A DNA stretch of 64,000 bases from Rhodalgimonas zhirmunskyi (lineage in GTDB: Bacteria; Pseudomonadota; Alphaproteobacteria; Rhodobacterales; Rhodobacteraceae): assembly GCA_030848925.1 (NCBI GenBank), contig JANFFA010000001.1:1054001-1118000 (forward strand). The letters run 5' to 3'. Shown here one piece after another: positions 41,997 to 50,915 of the stretch. The position numbers and the translations under genes were made by a program. The notes beneath the pieces were generated by a model that was given only the letters and a program-made list of their open reading frames with translations, had not been told where the DNA came from and ran no database searches. The stretch's first letter is position 1. Each line of letters opens with the position of its first letter.

Positions 41997-43283
41997 CTAG
42001 AGAGCGTCTCCGACCCGCGCGCCCGGCGCAATCGTCGGTGGGGCGGCGTTTAGCTTATCCCGCCCAAACCCTGCCGCAGCCTTGTAGCTGGCAAGGAACG
42101 CCTCCCGCTCGGCTGCCGGAATGACATCGTCGATGTTGTCGAAGGTGCCACCACACCGCTCATCAACCAGTGACAGCAGCCCGAAGGGACCGGCCCCACG
42201 GTTCTTCAGAACAAGCTCTGACACCGGGCCGCACAGCTTTTCATCATAGGCCGCAAGCGCGGCTTCACTCACCCCGTGCTCCACCATACAGGCGCCAAGC
42301 GTGCGCGCGTCGATAATGGCCTGGCTGGCCCCGTTCGAGCCGGTGGGATACATCGCATGCGCCGCATCCCCCATCAGAACCACCCGTCCGTCCTGCCACG
42401 TGCTTACCGGATCGCGGTCGATCATCGGGTTCTCATAGGCCACATCGGCCCCGCGCAAAAGCTCTGGCACATCCAGCCAGTCCCACTCCCAACCTTCGAA
42501 ATGGTCAACGAATTCATCTATTTCGACCGGTTTGAACCATCCGGTTTTCTGCCAGCCCTCGCCGGGTTCGACGGTGATTTCAGCGATCCAGTTGATCTCG
42601 GCCAGCCCGGTTTCCGGATCGGGATGCGAGATCGGATAGATCACCATACGGTGCTTGTCCGTGCCCAGCCCAATGAACGAGCTGCCGGTGCGGCGGGGCA
42701 AGGCCTGTGTCGTGCCGCGCCACATGAGAACGCCGCCCCAGTGGATCGGCGGCTGGTCCGGGTGCATCTGGGCGCGGATCGCGGAATGAATGCCATCGGC
42801 CCCAATCAGCAACCGTCCCTCGATTTCTGCGCGGCCATGCGGCGTCTCGACAAGGGCGGTCACGCCATCCGCATCCTGCCGATACCCCGTAACCCGCGTG
42901 CCAAGGCGCACGGCATGGGCCCCTGCCCGCTCGATGAAACGACGATAAAGCAGCATGTGGAATTTACCGCGATGCATGGCGTATTGCGGCCAGTTATACC
43001 CCGCTTCCGTGCCACGCGGTTCGGCATGGATATCCTTGCCGTTCAGCCCCACCAGCGCCCATTCGCGCGCCGGCAGGCCAACGCCATCAAGATCATCCAT
43101 CCCGATGCCAAGATCCAACATCTCGCGCACACCATTGGGTTGCAGGTTGATTCCCACGCCCAATGGGCGCAATTCCTCAACCGACTCCAGAACGAGGCAT
43201 TCGACCCCGATCTGGTGCAGCGTCAGCGCCATGGCGAGACCACCAATCCCCCCTCCCGCAATCAGAACCGGTTTTTCCGCCAT
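41997..43283 (-). CDS. FAD-dependent monooxygenase (PhzS/hydroxybenzoate-hydroxylase type)
   Basis: A 428-aa single-component flavoprotein: FAD motif LIAGGGIGGLAMALTLHQIG, LLIGADGIHSAIRAQ, and VVLMGDAAHAMYPTGSNGAS. It resembles flavin-dependent hydroxylases of small aromatic acids and PhzS. GGGAGAGGG precedes the ATG. It is monocistronic or the last gene of a unit, and the substrate is unknown. Confidence 0.83.
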   Translation of the reverse strand: MAEKPVLIAGGGIGGLAMALTLHQIGVECLVLESVEELRPLGVGINLQPNGVREMLDLGIGMDDLDGVGLPAREWALVGLNGKDIHAEPRGTEAGYNWPQYAMHRGKFHMLLYRRFIERAGAHAVRLGTRVTGYRQDADGVTALVETPHGRAEIEGRLLIGADGIHSAIRAQMHPDQPPIHWGGVLMWRGTTQALPRRTGSSFIGLGTDKHRMVIYPISHPDPETGLAEINWIAEITVEPGEGWQKTGWFKPVEIDEFVDHFEGWEWDWLDVPELLRGADVAYENPMIDRDPVSTWQDGRVVLMGDAAHAMYPTGSNGASQAIIDARTLGACMVEHGVSEAALAAYDEKLCGPVSELVLKNRGAGPFGLLSLVDERCGGTFDNIDDVIPAAEREAFLASYKAAAGFGRDKLNAAPPTIAPGARVGDAL

Positions 43284-43393
43284 TCGTCCCTCTCCCTAAG
43301 TGCCTGTGAAAAGGGTATGAACTGCCCCGGGCGTTGGCAAGCGCAGACCTCAGGCACAGATGTGGCGCCGCGAAAAATCCGGACGCCGCGGCC

Positions 43394-43774
43394 TCAGTCG
43401 AAGTCAAATATCTCGGACAGGATCGACTTGCGCTTCTTGCGCTTGCGCCAGCGGTAATCGTCATCTTCGCTATAGCGACGGCCCTTGTTATGGCTCGGCT
43501 CGTCGTAACGCGGCTCTTCCCTTCGATAGGGTTCCTGATAGACATGCGGTTCGGGCGTCGGATATGGCGCGCCACGAGGGGGTGCACCCCGAGGGGGCAC
43601 CGGTTGCGGGGCCGGATCCGGATCGGGCAACACCATTTCGCCAGCCGCCTGATCGATGATCTTGTCTAGCTCCCCCCGGTCAAGCCACACCCCCCGACAT
43701 TTCGGACAGTAATCGATCTCGACACCATGTCGCTCTGACATGACAAGGGTTTCCCCATCGATCGGGCATTTCAT
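43394..43774 (-). CDS. TFIIB-type zinc-ribbon protein
   Basis: 126 aa. The N-terminal zinc ribbon (PF13453-like) has MKCPIDGETL and CPKCRGVWLDRGELDKI; a long proline/arginine/aspartate-rich low-complexity region follows and the tail is basic (WRKRKKRKS). ATG 43774 has GAGGAG 6 nt upstream. Likely nucleic-acid or protein binding; function unknown. Confidence 0.82.
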   Translation of the reverse strand: MKCPIDGETLVMSERHGVEIDYCPKCRGVWLDRGELDKIIDQAAGEMVLPDPDPAPQPVPPRGAPPRGAPYPTPEPHVYQEPYRREEPRYDEPSHNKGRRYSEDDDYRWRKRKKRKSILSEIFDFD

Positions 43775-43907
43775 CGGCAACTCCTCTCTTGTTCCCCAAT
43801 GATATGGGAAACAGGGTGTCGCCCTGCAACCCGCCCTGCAATTCGCCCGGAATGACAACCGGCAAGGCAATCGGACAGGCCCCTGCCACGCCCGATTGCC
43901 GGGTGGG

Positions 43908-44315
43908 TTAGCGCATCACATGCACCGCACAGCGCGCATGGCGCACAACCCGCGCCGCGGTCGAGCCAAGCAGGTAATCACTGAAATCGGGCCGATGCGA
44001 GGACATGACGATGCAATCCACTTTATGTGAGTCCGCATAGTCCAGAATGCTGCGCGCCGAATGCCCGTCGATCACCGCGACGCTGACATCCTCGGCCCCG
44101 GCCAGATCCTCGTGCAGACCGGCCTTCAGGTCTTCGCGCATCTTTTCGACATGCCCCTCGGGCAGTTGTGCTGCAATATAGCCCGGCATCTGCTCGACAA
44201 CGGTCAGAACCGTGATCTTGGCCCCCTCGCCCGCCAGCGCGCGCGCCACGTTCAGCGCCTTGCCGGTGTGTTTGTCGTGATCCGCCGCCACCGGCACCAA
44301 AATATTCATGTACAT
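43908..44315 (-). CDS. Universal stress protein (UspA family), copy 1
   Basis: 135 aa with the USP alpha/beta fold: MNILVPVAADHDKH, ALNVARALAGEGAKITVLTVVE, and an ATP-binding-like end MSSHRPDFSDYLLGSTAARVV, where the G-2x-G-9x-G motif is reduced. GAGGAG 7 nt upstream fixes ATG 44315. It is 66 bp downstream of a clear paralogue, so the pair is a tandem duplication. Confidence 0.9.
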   Translation of the reverse strand: MYMNILVPVAADHDKHTGKALNVARALAGEGAKITVLTVVEQMPGYIAAQLPEGHVEKMREDLKAGLHEDLAGAEDVSVAVIDGHSARSILDYADSHKVDCIVMSSHRPDFSDYLLGSTAARVVRHARCAVHVMR

Positions 44316-44381
44316 CGCGCTTCTCCTCTTGATGTTCCCATTCACCTGCGCGCTCCGGCGCAGTGCGTATTTCACAAGTGC

Positions 44382-44789
44382 TTAACGCACGACATGCACG
44401 GCGCATCCCGCGTGGCGCACCACATGCGCCGCCGTCGAGCCGAGGAAGAAATCCTGCAAGCCCGGACGATGCGATGCGATAACGATGCAATCGGCCCATT
44501 TCTCCTTGGCAAACTCAAGGATCGTGCGCGCGGCATGGCCTTCAAGCACCGCGACACCACAATTGGGAATCCCCTCGGCCATCGCTTGCATCTTGGCCTC
44601 GCTCGCCTCCTTCGCCTCGCTGAGGTATCCCGGAGACGCCGCACTCAGGGCATAGGCCGGCACCTGTTCGATCACATGCACCAGCGTGATCCGCGCCCCG
44701 TCTCCGGCCAGCTTCTGCGCCACCTGCACCGCTTGTGGCGCATCGCGTTCTTCGTCAAACGATACCGGCACCATAATATTCATGTACAT
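44382..44789 (-). CDS. Universal stress protein (UspA family), copy 2
   Basis: 135 aa, the same length and plan as its neighbour (MYMNIMVPVSFDEERDA, IASHRPGLQDFFLGSTAAHV). Both start MYMNI and end VRHA.CAVHV.R. AGGAGG lies upstream. It is probably cotranscribed with copy 1. The divergence in mid-protein suggests an old duplication rather than a recent one. Confidence 0.9.
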   Translation of the reverse strand: MYMNIMVPVSFDEERDAPQAVQVAQKLAGDGARITLVHVIEQVPAYALSAASPGYLSEAKEASEAKMQAMAEGIPNCGVAVLEGHAARTILEFAKEKWADCIVIASHRPGLQDFFLGSTAAHVVRHAGCAVHVVR

Positions 44790-44930
44790 TGGGCTGTTCC
44801 TCCTGCAGACGCATTTTTCTCAGCATCGCGCGATTACGTGAAGGCCGCCTTGATTCAAGTCAGATCGCCCGCCACGCATCGCGCGCAATACCCCTGCCGG
44901 ATCGCGGCCTTGATCCCGCAATAGCCAGTT

Positions 44931-45251
44931 TCAGCCAAACGTCGCCTGAACGTCATACATCACCGGTTCGAAACTCTTGCACATCTCGTTGATCTTGCGA
45001 TTGCGGGCGCGCATTTCGTCACTGCGCAGCATCGCTTGATAGTCCTCGCGCCGTTCCCACTGCGAATAATTGGCGATCCGGGTCTGCGCGTCGTTGATAT
45101 GCAGTCCGGCGGCAATGAACCCCGGTTGCTTCGAGATGAACTGTTCATAAGCGTCGGTCAGCGCATCCATCAGGTCCTGCGCCGTGCCCGGTGTCATTTC
45201 AAAAGTCGTGATCACGGTTTGGTAGCTGTTATTCTTGGCGATGGTGGGCAT
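44931..45251 (-). CDS. Antibiotic-biosynthesis-monooxygenase (ABM) domain protein
   Basis: 106 aa with a dimeric alpha-beta-barrel fold: TVITTFEMTPGTAQDLMDAL, KQPGFIAAGLHINDAQTRIA and YSQWERREDYQAML are the usual ABM strand-helix segments. Members include quinol monooxygenases and haem-degrading enzymes, but many have no known activity. Single gene upstream of the usp pair. Confidence 0.8.
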   Translation of the reverse strand: MPTIAKNNSYQTVITTFEMTPGTAQDLMDALTDAYEQFISKQPGFIAAGLHINDAQTRIANYSQWERREDYQAMLRSDEMRARNRKINEMCKSFEPVMYDVQATFG

Positions 45252-45373
45252 ATGCTGCCTCCTCCCTCAGATGATGTCGCGCGCGCCTCACGCAGCCTAA
45301 CAGCGCAAGGAAACAAGACAAGAGGGCAAAACGCGGGCCTCAATCCTGCCCCATCACGCATATCCGGGCGAAA

Positions 45374-45389
45374 TTAACCCGTTGTTTAC
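45374..45389 (+). promoter_or_regulatory. Near-consensus CtrA site
   Basis: TTAA-CCCGTTG-TTTAC matches TTAA-N7-TTAAC with one mismatch, 48 bp upstream of the outer-membrane protein gene. Confidence 0.45.
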
Positions 45390-45437
45390 CAACTTTAAGA
45401 AAGACTGAGCGTCCCCGCACCTCCATTCGGAGCCGCC

Positions 45438-46145
45438 ATGCGCCGCCTCCTTCTGTCACATCGCGCCCTCGCCCTTGCCATGGCCGTCTTGATAGTGCTC
45501 TGCCCGGGCTTTCCCGGGGGCACGGGCGGTCAGGCCACCGCCGGGCCTTGGCCGCGCGAAAAGGGGCACGGCTTCCTTGCCAGCGCAACCCAAGTCGACG
45601 CAGCGGCGTTTGAGGGGCCTTATGGCGTCTATTCGACCGTTTATCTAGAATACGGGCTTGGACGGAACTGGACCGTGGGCATGGATATCGGCCACGGCAT
45701 CTCGGGAAAACACAAGCTTATCGCGTTCCTGCGCCACCCTGTCTTTCAGGGCGAAAGCGGTCTGATCGCGGCCCTCGAAATCGGTGGCGGCACGGTCGCG
45801 GGCGAACCCACGATCCGGCCTGGGTTTTCGCTGGGCAAAGGCCTGAGCTTCACCAATGGGCGTTCCGGCTGGCTGTCGCTTGAAACCTACGGCGAACTCA
45901 GGCTGGTCAGCCGCCGGACCGATTTCAAGGCCGATGCCACGTTCGGTGTCACCCATTCCGACCGGTTCAAAACAATCTGGCAGCTACAAGGCGGAGTCAG
46001 TTCCGGCGATCCTTCGTTCCTGCGCCTCGCGCCATCCGTGGTAGTCAGAACAGGCCGTCAATCGCATGTCGAACTCGGGGCGTCTGCCGACATCTACGGC
46101 GGCGACCGCCTTGGCCTGAAGATCGGCCTCTGGCGTGACTTCTGA
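45438..46145 (+). CDS. Secreted beta-barrel-like outer-membrane protein, function unknown
   Basis: 235 aa. The N-terminal signal peptide (about 1-36) is followed by alternating hydrophobic/polar strands rich in Gly and Tyr (VYSTVYLEYGLGRNWTVG, SWLSLETYGELRLV-like) and a terminal Phe, typical of small outer-membrane barrels. CGGAG precedes the ATG. No family could be named. A CtrA-like site lies in its promoter. Confidence 0.65.
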   Translation: MRRLLLSHRALALAMAVLIVLCPGFPGGTGGQATAGPWPREKGHGFLASATQVDAAAFEGPYGVYSTVYLEYGLGRNWTVGMDIGHGISGKHKLIAFLRHPVFQGESGLIAALEIGGGTVAGEPTIRPGFSLGKGLSFTNGRSGWLSLETYGELRLVSRRTDFKADATFGVTHSDRFKTIWQLQGGVSSGDPSFLRLAPSVVVRTGRQSHVELGASADIYGGDRLGLKIGLWRDF

Positions 46146-46210
46146 CAGACAGGGAAACGCGCCCCCAACCGCGCCAAATCGAAAAACGGGGGCCGGTTCG
46201 ATACATCAAA

Positions 46211-46229
46211 GGGCGCCCCGATTGGGACG
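46211..46229 (-). terminator. Hairpin between convergent genes
   Basis: GGGCGCCCC (46211-46219) and GGGACGCCC (46224-46232) pair with one bulge around ATT; on the minus strand TTTGATG follows. It lies past the stops of both neighbours. Confidence 0.5.
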
Positions 46230-46277
46230 CCCTCGTCTGAGGATTCAACACATCCTGCACCTGATCCGATCAACTCA

Positions 46278-48569
46278 TCAGATCGGCGTATCCATACGCA
46301 CCCGTATCATCACTTCCCCACGCACCGGGCGATCCCAGACCAGCTCGACCTGATCATTGTTCGACCCCTCTTCGAGTTTCACATAGGGCATCTGGTGCGA
46401 TGACACGTTGGCATCCGTCCGGATCGCACCAATCGCCTGCACCGATTCCACATTGCGCGCCCATCCCCCGAATGGCAGGTTCGGCGCGCAATCCACGATC
46501 CAGCTTTGCGCCGTGCTGGCTTCGACATGGGTCTTGACCAGCGGGTTCGACACGGCTGTCGTGATGTTGTTGAACATGTTGTCCGAGAAGGTCACGTTCT
46601 TGGTGCGCCCCCAATCAAGATCGGCAAAGCTGGTATCGACCCGATCCACCCGGTCCAGAACAACGCCCACCGCGCGGAACGTGTTGCCCTGCACCACCAT
46701 CCCGTTCAGGAAATGCCCCGTGCCCAAGGGCTTGACCACGATGAACGAGAACCAGCTCGCCGCATGGGTGCAGTAAAACGTGTTGTCGGTGATGTTGAGC
46801 TGGCTGAAACTGAACTCGCTCGACTGGTCGGGATCACTGTCCAATTCGTTAGTCCACTCAAGGAAACAGTTGTCGACGTAGTTAGAGTTGAAAATCACCC
46901 GCAGGCTCGTCTTGCCCAGAACAATCCCCGCCGTGCGCGCACCACCATCGACGTTGTCACCTTGGAAAAAGTGGTTGCCCGTCACGATCGCCCCACTCCC
47001 CGAGATGACGGCGAAATGCCGGAACCGGGTCGCGCGGTTGTTGCGGATCTTGGCATCGTTCGCATTGACGTTGAGCGCGATAGACGTCCGGCTCGTCGCC
47101 ACGTCGTCGCCCTCGTTCGACAGGAACTGGCAGCGATCCACCAGCAACCCTTGCGACCCTTCTCCGGGCGACGTCAGGCCGCGGTCCTTGGGCTTGGTGA
47201 AATAGCAGTCGCGCACCTGAAAAATCAGGCCCGCAGTGGCCAGCATCACCCCGCTGGCGCGCCCCCGGCAGTTGAACTCCACATCCCGGATCGTCATCTT
47301 GTCGAGGTCCGCGAAGCCGCTGAAATCCAGCATGTATTTGAACCGCCGGAAGGTGAAGGTCTGGGTGCCCTCGGCATCGTAAAGCTCATCCGACAGGGTG
47401 ATCTGCTGCGCGCCCACATTGACCGCCCGCACATAGACCTCGCGCCCCACGCCATTGCCCTCGACCAACGCGCCAACCGGAATGTTGGCCGCGTTCTCCA
47501 CGCCACTCAGCACCTTGTTGTTGCTGGCCGAATAGCTGGCCTGGCTGGTCACCACGTCCTCGTCCCATGCCGGCGTGTCCTCGGCCGAGAACTGGCCATT
47601 GGCGATCACTCGTCGCGTGGCATAGGTGGTGCGATTGGCCACCGCCGCCTGCATGTCGATCGGCCCCGTCAGGTTGACGATCCGCCCCCCCATGTCGAGG
47701 CTCTCGTGATCGGCATTGTCCAACAGCGCCTGAAACGCCTTCTTGAACGCCAGCTCCTCGTCACCGAAAGCGTCGATATAGGCCGGCAGGTGGAAGTTCC
47801 GGCGCAGCACGAAAATGGCATCGACCGGCATCGTCACCGTGCCCTCGAATTGCACTTCGCTTTCAAAGGTCATGTCGTCGCCAAGGTAGTATTCCCCGTC
47901 CGACACGATCACGGTGCGCCCCGCCGCCGCCGCATCCGCCGCCTCGAACGCGGCACGATCATCCGTGATGCCATCGCCTATCGCGCCGTAGTCACGCACA
48001 TCGATCGTGCCCATCATGGTGCGCAGGAACACGTTGGTCACATCCTCGATCACGATGTCATCGACCCGCACGACGCCACCGGTCTGCCCCGTCAGGTCGA
48101 TCCCGAAATGGCCATAGATCGGCTCCGCGCCCCAGACCATGTCGACACCAGTGCGATTGCCCACACCGACGATCGCGCTCACCTCGACCACTTCACCATA
48201 TTGGCTCAACGTCGTGCTTGGACCGGTCTCTTCCACGCCGGACACATGACCGCCTCCCGCGGCCCCCGCCCAGCCCGCGATGCGCACCGACGGAAGGTTG
48301 CCCGAGATCGCCTTCACCCGCGCCGTGACCCGCAGGTAGACGCCGGGTAACAGCGGCGTCTCGCCCATGTAACGGATCTTCTGCGTCGAGGCGGTTTTCT
48401 GCACTTCAAGACAGCCGCTGAAATCCTGATCCGCCGGAACGAAGGCGGCATTGGCCGCGCTGGCATAGGTGTCCGACCCCGGCGTGCCATCCCCGCTTGA
48501 CCAAACGTTCAGCCCATCCGCGAATGGCGGCGGCATGAGGGTGACGCCTTCGGTTATCTCTACGCTCAT
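46278..48569 (-). CDS. Large right-handed beta-helix protein (pectate-lyase-3 type), spike-like
   Basis: 763 aa. An N-terminal domain (about 1-190) resembles a carbohydrate-binding or attachment module; VRDYGAIGDGITDDRAAFEA (about 205-224) is the pectate_lyase_3/tailspike entry motif, then a long parallel beta-helix with repeats such as NNRATRFRHFAVISGSGAIV, and a C-terminal beta domain. There is no signal peptide, so it may be particle-borne or released by lysis like phage/GTA spikes. AAAGGGA precedes ATG 48569. Monocistronic. Confidence 0.72.
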   Translation of the reverse strand: MSVEITEGVTLMPPPFADGLNVWSSGDGTPGSDTYASAANAAFVPADQDFSGCLEVQKTASTQKIRYMGETPLLPGVYLRVTARVKAISGNLPSVRIAGWAGAAGGGHVSGVEETGPSTTLSQYGEVVEVSAIVGVGNRTGVDMVWGAEPIYGHFGIDLTGQTGGVVRVDDIVIEDVTNVFLRTMMGTIDVRDYGAIGDGITDDRAAFEAADAAAAGRTVIVSDGEYYLGDDMTFESEVQFEGTVTMPVDAIFVLRRNFHLPAYIDAFGDEELAFKKAFQALLDNADHESLDMGGRIVNLTGPIDMQAAVANRTTYATRRVIANGQFSAEDTPAWDEDVVTSQASYSASNNKVLSGVENAANIPVGALVEGNGVGREVYVRAVNVGAQQITLSDELYDAEGTQTFTFRRFKYMLDFSGFADLDKMTIRDVEFNCRGRASGVMLATAGLIFQVRDCYFTKPKDRGLTSPGEGSQGLLVDRCQFLSNEGDDVATSRTSIALNVNANDAKIRNNRATRFRHFAVISGSGAIVTGNHFFQGDNVDGGARTAGIVLGKTSLRVIFNSNYVDNCFLEWTNELDSDPDQSSEFSFSQLNITDNTFYCTHAASWFSFIVVKPLGTGHFLNGMVVQGNTFRAVGVVLDRVDRVDTSFADLDWGRTKNVTFSDNMFNNITTAVSNPLVKTHVEASTAQSWIVDCAPNLPFGGWARNVESVQAIGAIRTDANVSSHQMPYVKLEEGSNNDQVELVWDRPVRGEVMIRVRMDTPI

Positions 48570-48827
48570 CCAATTCCCTTTCCACATCAACGGCAACGCG
48601 CAGGGCACGTCCGGATGCCTCTCTGTTCCAGATCACACGGCTCGGGGTCGCCCCGACGTGGGGAAGGGAATTATCAACGAAGGATTAACGTGGATTTGGC
48701 CCACCGTGACGGTGCCCGCCGCACGCCACGTTCATGATTGATCAAGACAAGGGGGATGAGGCAGGCACCGCGCGCCGCGTTCACGAAGCAGCGCGACTCG
48801 GCACAGGCGTTTTGCGCCCGACGGAAA

Positions 48828-48885
48828 GCAGACGGGGTGCAGACGCTTTGCAGACGGCCGTTTTCACGGCCGTCCAAAAGTTAAC
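48828..48885 (+). repeat. GCAGACG triple phased repeat with GTTAAC (copy C)
   Basis: GCAGACG at 48828, 48839 and 48850, all three perfect and 11 bp apart; GTTAAC at 48880-48885. Its core is identical to copy A over GGGGTGCAGACGCTTTGCAG. It lies in the 395-bp gap between yqeY and the beta-helix gene; the rest of that gap shows nothing beyond a probable beta-helix-gene promoter. Confidence 0.75.
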
Positions 48886-48964
48886 ACTGTCGAAAAAACT
48901 TCGGGCAGAGTTGATATGCCCCCGGATCAGCTGCCCAAATCAGGCAGTCAGATCGAACACCCAA

Positions 48965-49426
48965 TCAGGCGCTCAACCGATCCTTGACCATCGGCCCCAC
49001 CGCGCCGAAATCCATCTGCCCGGTGTAGCGCGATTTCAACTCGCCCATCACCTTGCCCATGTCCCGGATCGAACTGGCATCGACCTTGGCAATAGCATCA
49101 TCCACAGCCGTTTCGACCTCAGTCTCCGAAAGCTGCTTGGGAAGGAAATCCTCGATCACTTTGATCTCGGCCCGCTCGGCCTCGGACAGGTCCAGCCGTC
49201 CACCTTCTTCATAGGCGCGTGCGCTTTCCTGACGCTGCTTCACCATCTTTCCAAGGATGGTCAGCACGCCAGCGTCATCGACGCCGTTTTCGTTGCCTTC
49301 GCCCCTAAGCGCGATGTCGCGATCCTTGATCGCCGCATTGATCAGACGCAGCGTCGATAAGCGCTTGGCATCCTTGTCTTTCATCGCCTGCTTCAACGCG
49401 GCGGTGATGCGTGTTCTCAAGTCCAT
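48965..49426 (-). CDS. yqeY: GatB/YqeY-domain protein
   Basis: A 153-aa helical protein (MDLRTRITAALKQAMK, LSTLRLINAAIKDRDI, LPKQLSETEVE) of the YqeY family, related to the tRNA-binding tail of GatB. Its role is probably linked to tRNA-dependent amidation, but no enzymatic function is proven. The start at 49426 follows GGGGATGGGA; the open frame upstream is not YqeY-like. Divergent from carA. Confidence 0.92.
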   Translation of the reverse strand: MDLRTRITAALKQAMKDKDAKRLSTLRLINAAIKDRDIALRGEGNENGVDDAGVLTILGKMVKQRQESARAYEEGGRLDLSEAERAEIKVIEDFLPKQLSETEVETAVDDAIAKVDASSIRDMGKVMGELKSRYTGQMDFGAVGPMVKDRLSA

Positions 49427-49616
49427 GTCCCATCCCCTAGGGTTCACATAAGCCACGATATCTATCTGGCCAGAGCGTCTGGCGCAAGTTTGCCCTCGGG
49501 GAAGCCAGCCGTATGCAGGAAAACCCTTGCAACAAAGCCCCGAACCGCCCTTGACCCCCTCGGCCCAGACTCTTAGGTTCCGCGCAATTTGCCGCCTCTC
49601 ACCCGGAGTGACTCGC

Positions 49617-50789
49617 ATGGCCCAACCCGCCCAAAAAACCGCCCAGAACAAGCCCACCGCCTGCCTCGCCCTCGCCGATGGAACCGTGTTCTACGGTCAT
49701 GGCTTCGGCGCCACCGGCGTCACCACCGCCGAGCTTTGCTTCAACACCGCAATGACCGGCTATCAAGAGATCATGACCGATCCCTCCTATGCCGGACAGG
49801 TGATCACCTTCACCTTCCCCCATATCGGCAATACCGGCGTCAACGTTGAGGACGACGAAACCGCCGATCCCGTGGCCGAAGGGATGGTTGTCAAATGGGA
49901 TCCGACCGAACCCAGCAACTGGCGCGCAACCGATACACTTCAAAACTGGCTGGCCGCCCGTGGCCGCATCGCGATCGGCGGCATCGACACGCGGCGCCTG
50001 ACCCGCGCGATCCGCCAGCAGGGTGCACCGCATGTCGCGCTCGCACATGATCCCGAGGGCAATTTCGACATCGCGGCGCTGGTCGCCAAGGCCCGCGATT
50101 TCGCCGGTCTCGTTGGCCTCGATCTGGCCCGCAAGGTTACCTGCGCGCAAAGCTATCGCTGGGATGAAATGCGCTGGGCCTGGCCCGAAGGCTACACCCG
50201 CCTTGAGGCCCCCAAGCACAAGGTCGTCGCCATCGACTATGGCGCCAAGCGCAACATCCTGCGCTGCCTTGCCTCGGTCGGCTGCGATGTGACTGTCCTG
50301 CCCGCCACGGCCACCGCCGAGGAGGTGCTTTCGCACAATCCCGATGGCGTGTTCCTGTCGAACGGCCCCGGCGATCCGGCGGCCACAGGCGAATATGCCG
50401 TGCCGATGATCCGCGACGTGCTCGACAAGACCGACCTGCCAGTCTTCGGCATCTGTCTCGGGCACCAGATGCTCGCGCTCGCGCTGGGGGCGAAGACGGT
50501 CAAGATGAACCACGGTCATCACGGTGCCAACCACCCGGTGAAGGAGCTCGACACCGGTAAGGTCGAGATCACCTCGATGAACCACGGCTTCGCCGTCGAT
50601 AGCCAGTCCCTTCCCGAGGGCGTGGTGGAAACACATGTTTCACTTTTCGATGGTAGCAATTGTGGCATCCGGATGAGCGGCCGTCCTGTCTGGTCGGTTC
50701 AGCACCACCCCGAGGCGTCCCCCGGACCGCAAGACAGTTTCTATCTGTTCGAGCGTTTCGCCGCCGAAATGGAAAAGCAAACCGTCTGA
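49617..50789 (+). CDS. carA: Carbamoyl-phosphate synthase small subunit
   Basis: Glutaminase subunit that delivers ammonia to CarB for arginine and pyrimidine synthesis. The 390-aa product has the N-terminal CPSase_sm domain (FNTAMTGYQEIMTDPSYAG) and a GATase1 domain with SNGPGDPA, catalytic Cys in GICLGHQ, and VQHHPEASPGP. CGGAG lies 8 nt upstream. carB is not adjacent. Confidence 0.97.
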   Translation: MAQPAQKTAQNKPTACLALADGTVFYGHGFGATGVTTAELCFNTAMTGYQEIMTDPSYAGQVITFTFPHIGNTGVNVEDDETADPVAEGMVVKWDPTEPSNWRATDTLQNWLAARGRIAIGGIDTRRLTRAIRQQGAPHVALAHDPEGNFDIAALVAKARDFAGLVGLDLARKVTCAQSYRWDEMRWAWPEGYTRLEAPKHKVVAIDYGAKRNILRCLASVGCDVTVLPATATAEEVLSHNPDGVFLSNGPGDPAATGEYAVPMIRDVLDKTDLPVFGICLGHQMLALALGAKTVKMNHGHHGANHPVKELDTGKVEITSMNHGFAVDSQSLPEGVVETHVSLFDGSNCGIRMSGRPVWSVQHHPEASPGPQDSFYLFERFAAEMEKQTV

Positions 50790-50832
50790 CACTGCTCGAT
50801 TCGCGGTGTCCCACCGCATACACGGTCCTGAA

Positions 50833-50848
50833 TTAACCCTCTGTTAAC
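50833..50848 (+). promoter_or_regulatory. Perfect CtrA site TTAA-N7-TTAAC
   Basis: TTAA-CCCTCTG-TTAAC matches the alphaproteobacterial CtrA consensus exactly, 67 bp before the glycosyltransferase start, and only 43 bp after carA. Confidence 0.6.
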
Positions 50849-50915
50849 TTAGAAGAGGGTAAACCTGTGGGTAACGCGCCGAATGACAAGGCGTGCCAAT
50901 GGGTAAGGACAGACG

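Noticed and set aside
46506-48350. 614-codon plus-strand frame opposite the beta-helix gene
   Set aside because: Same antisense effect; the minus-strand protein has clear domain motifs and a ribosome site.
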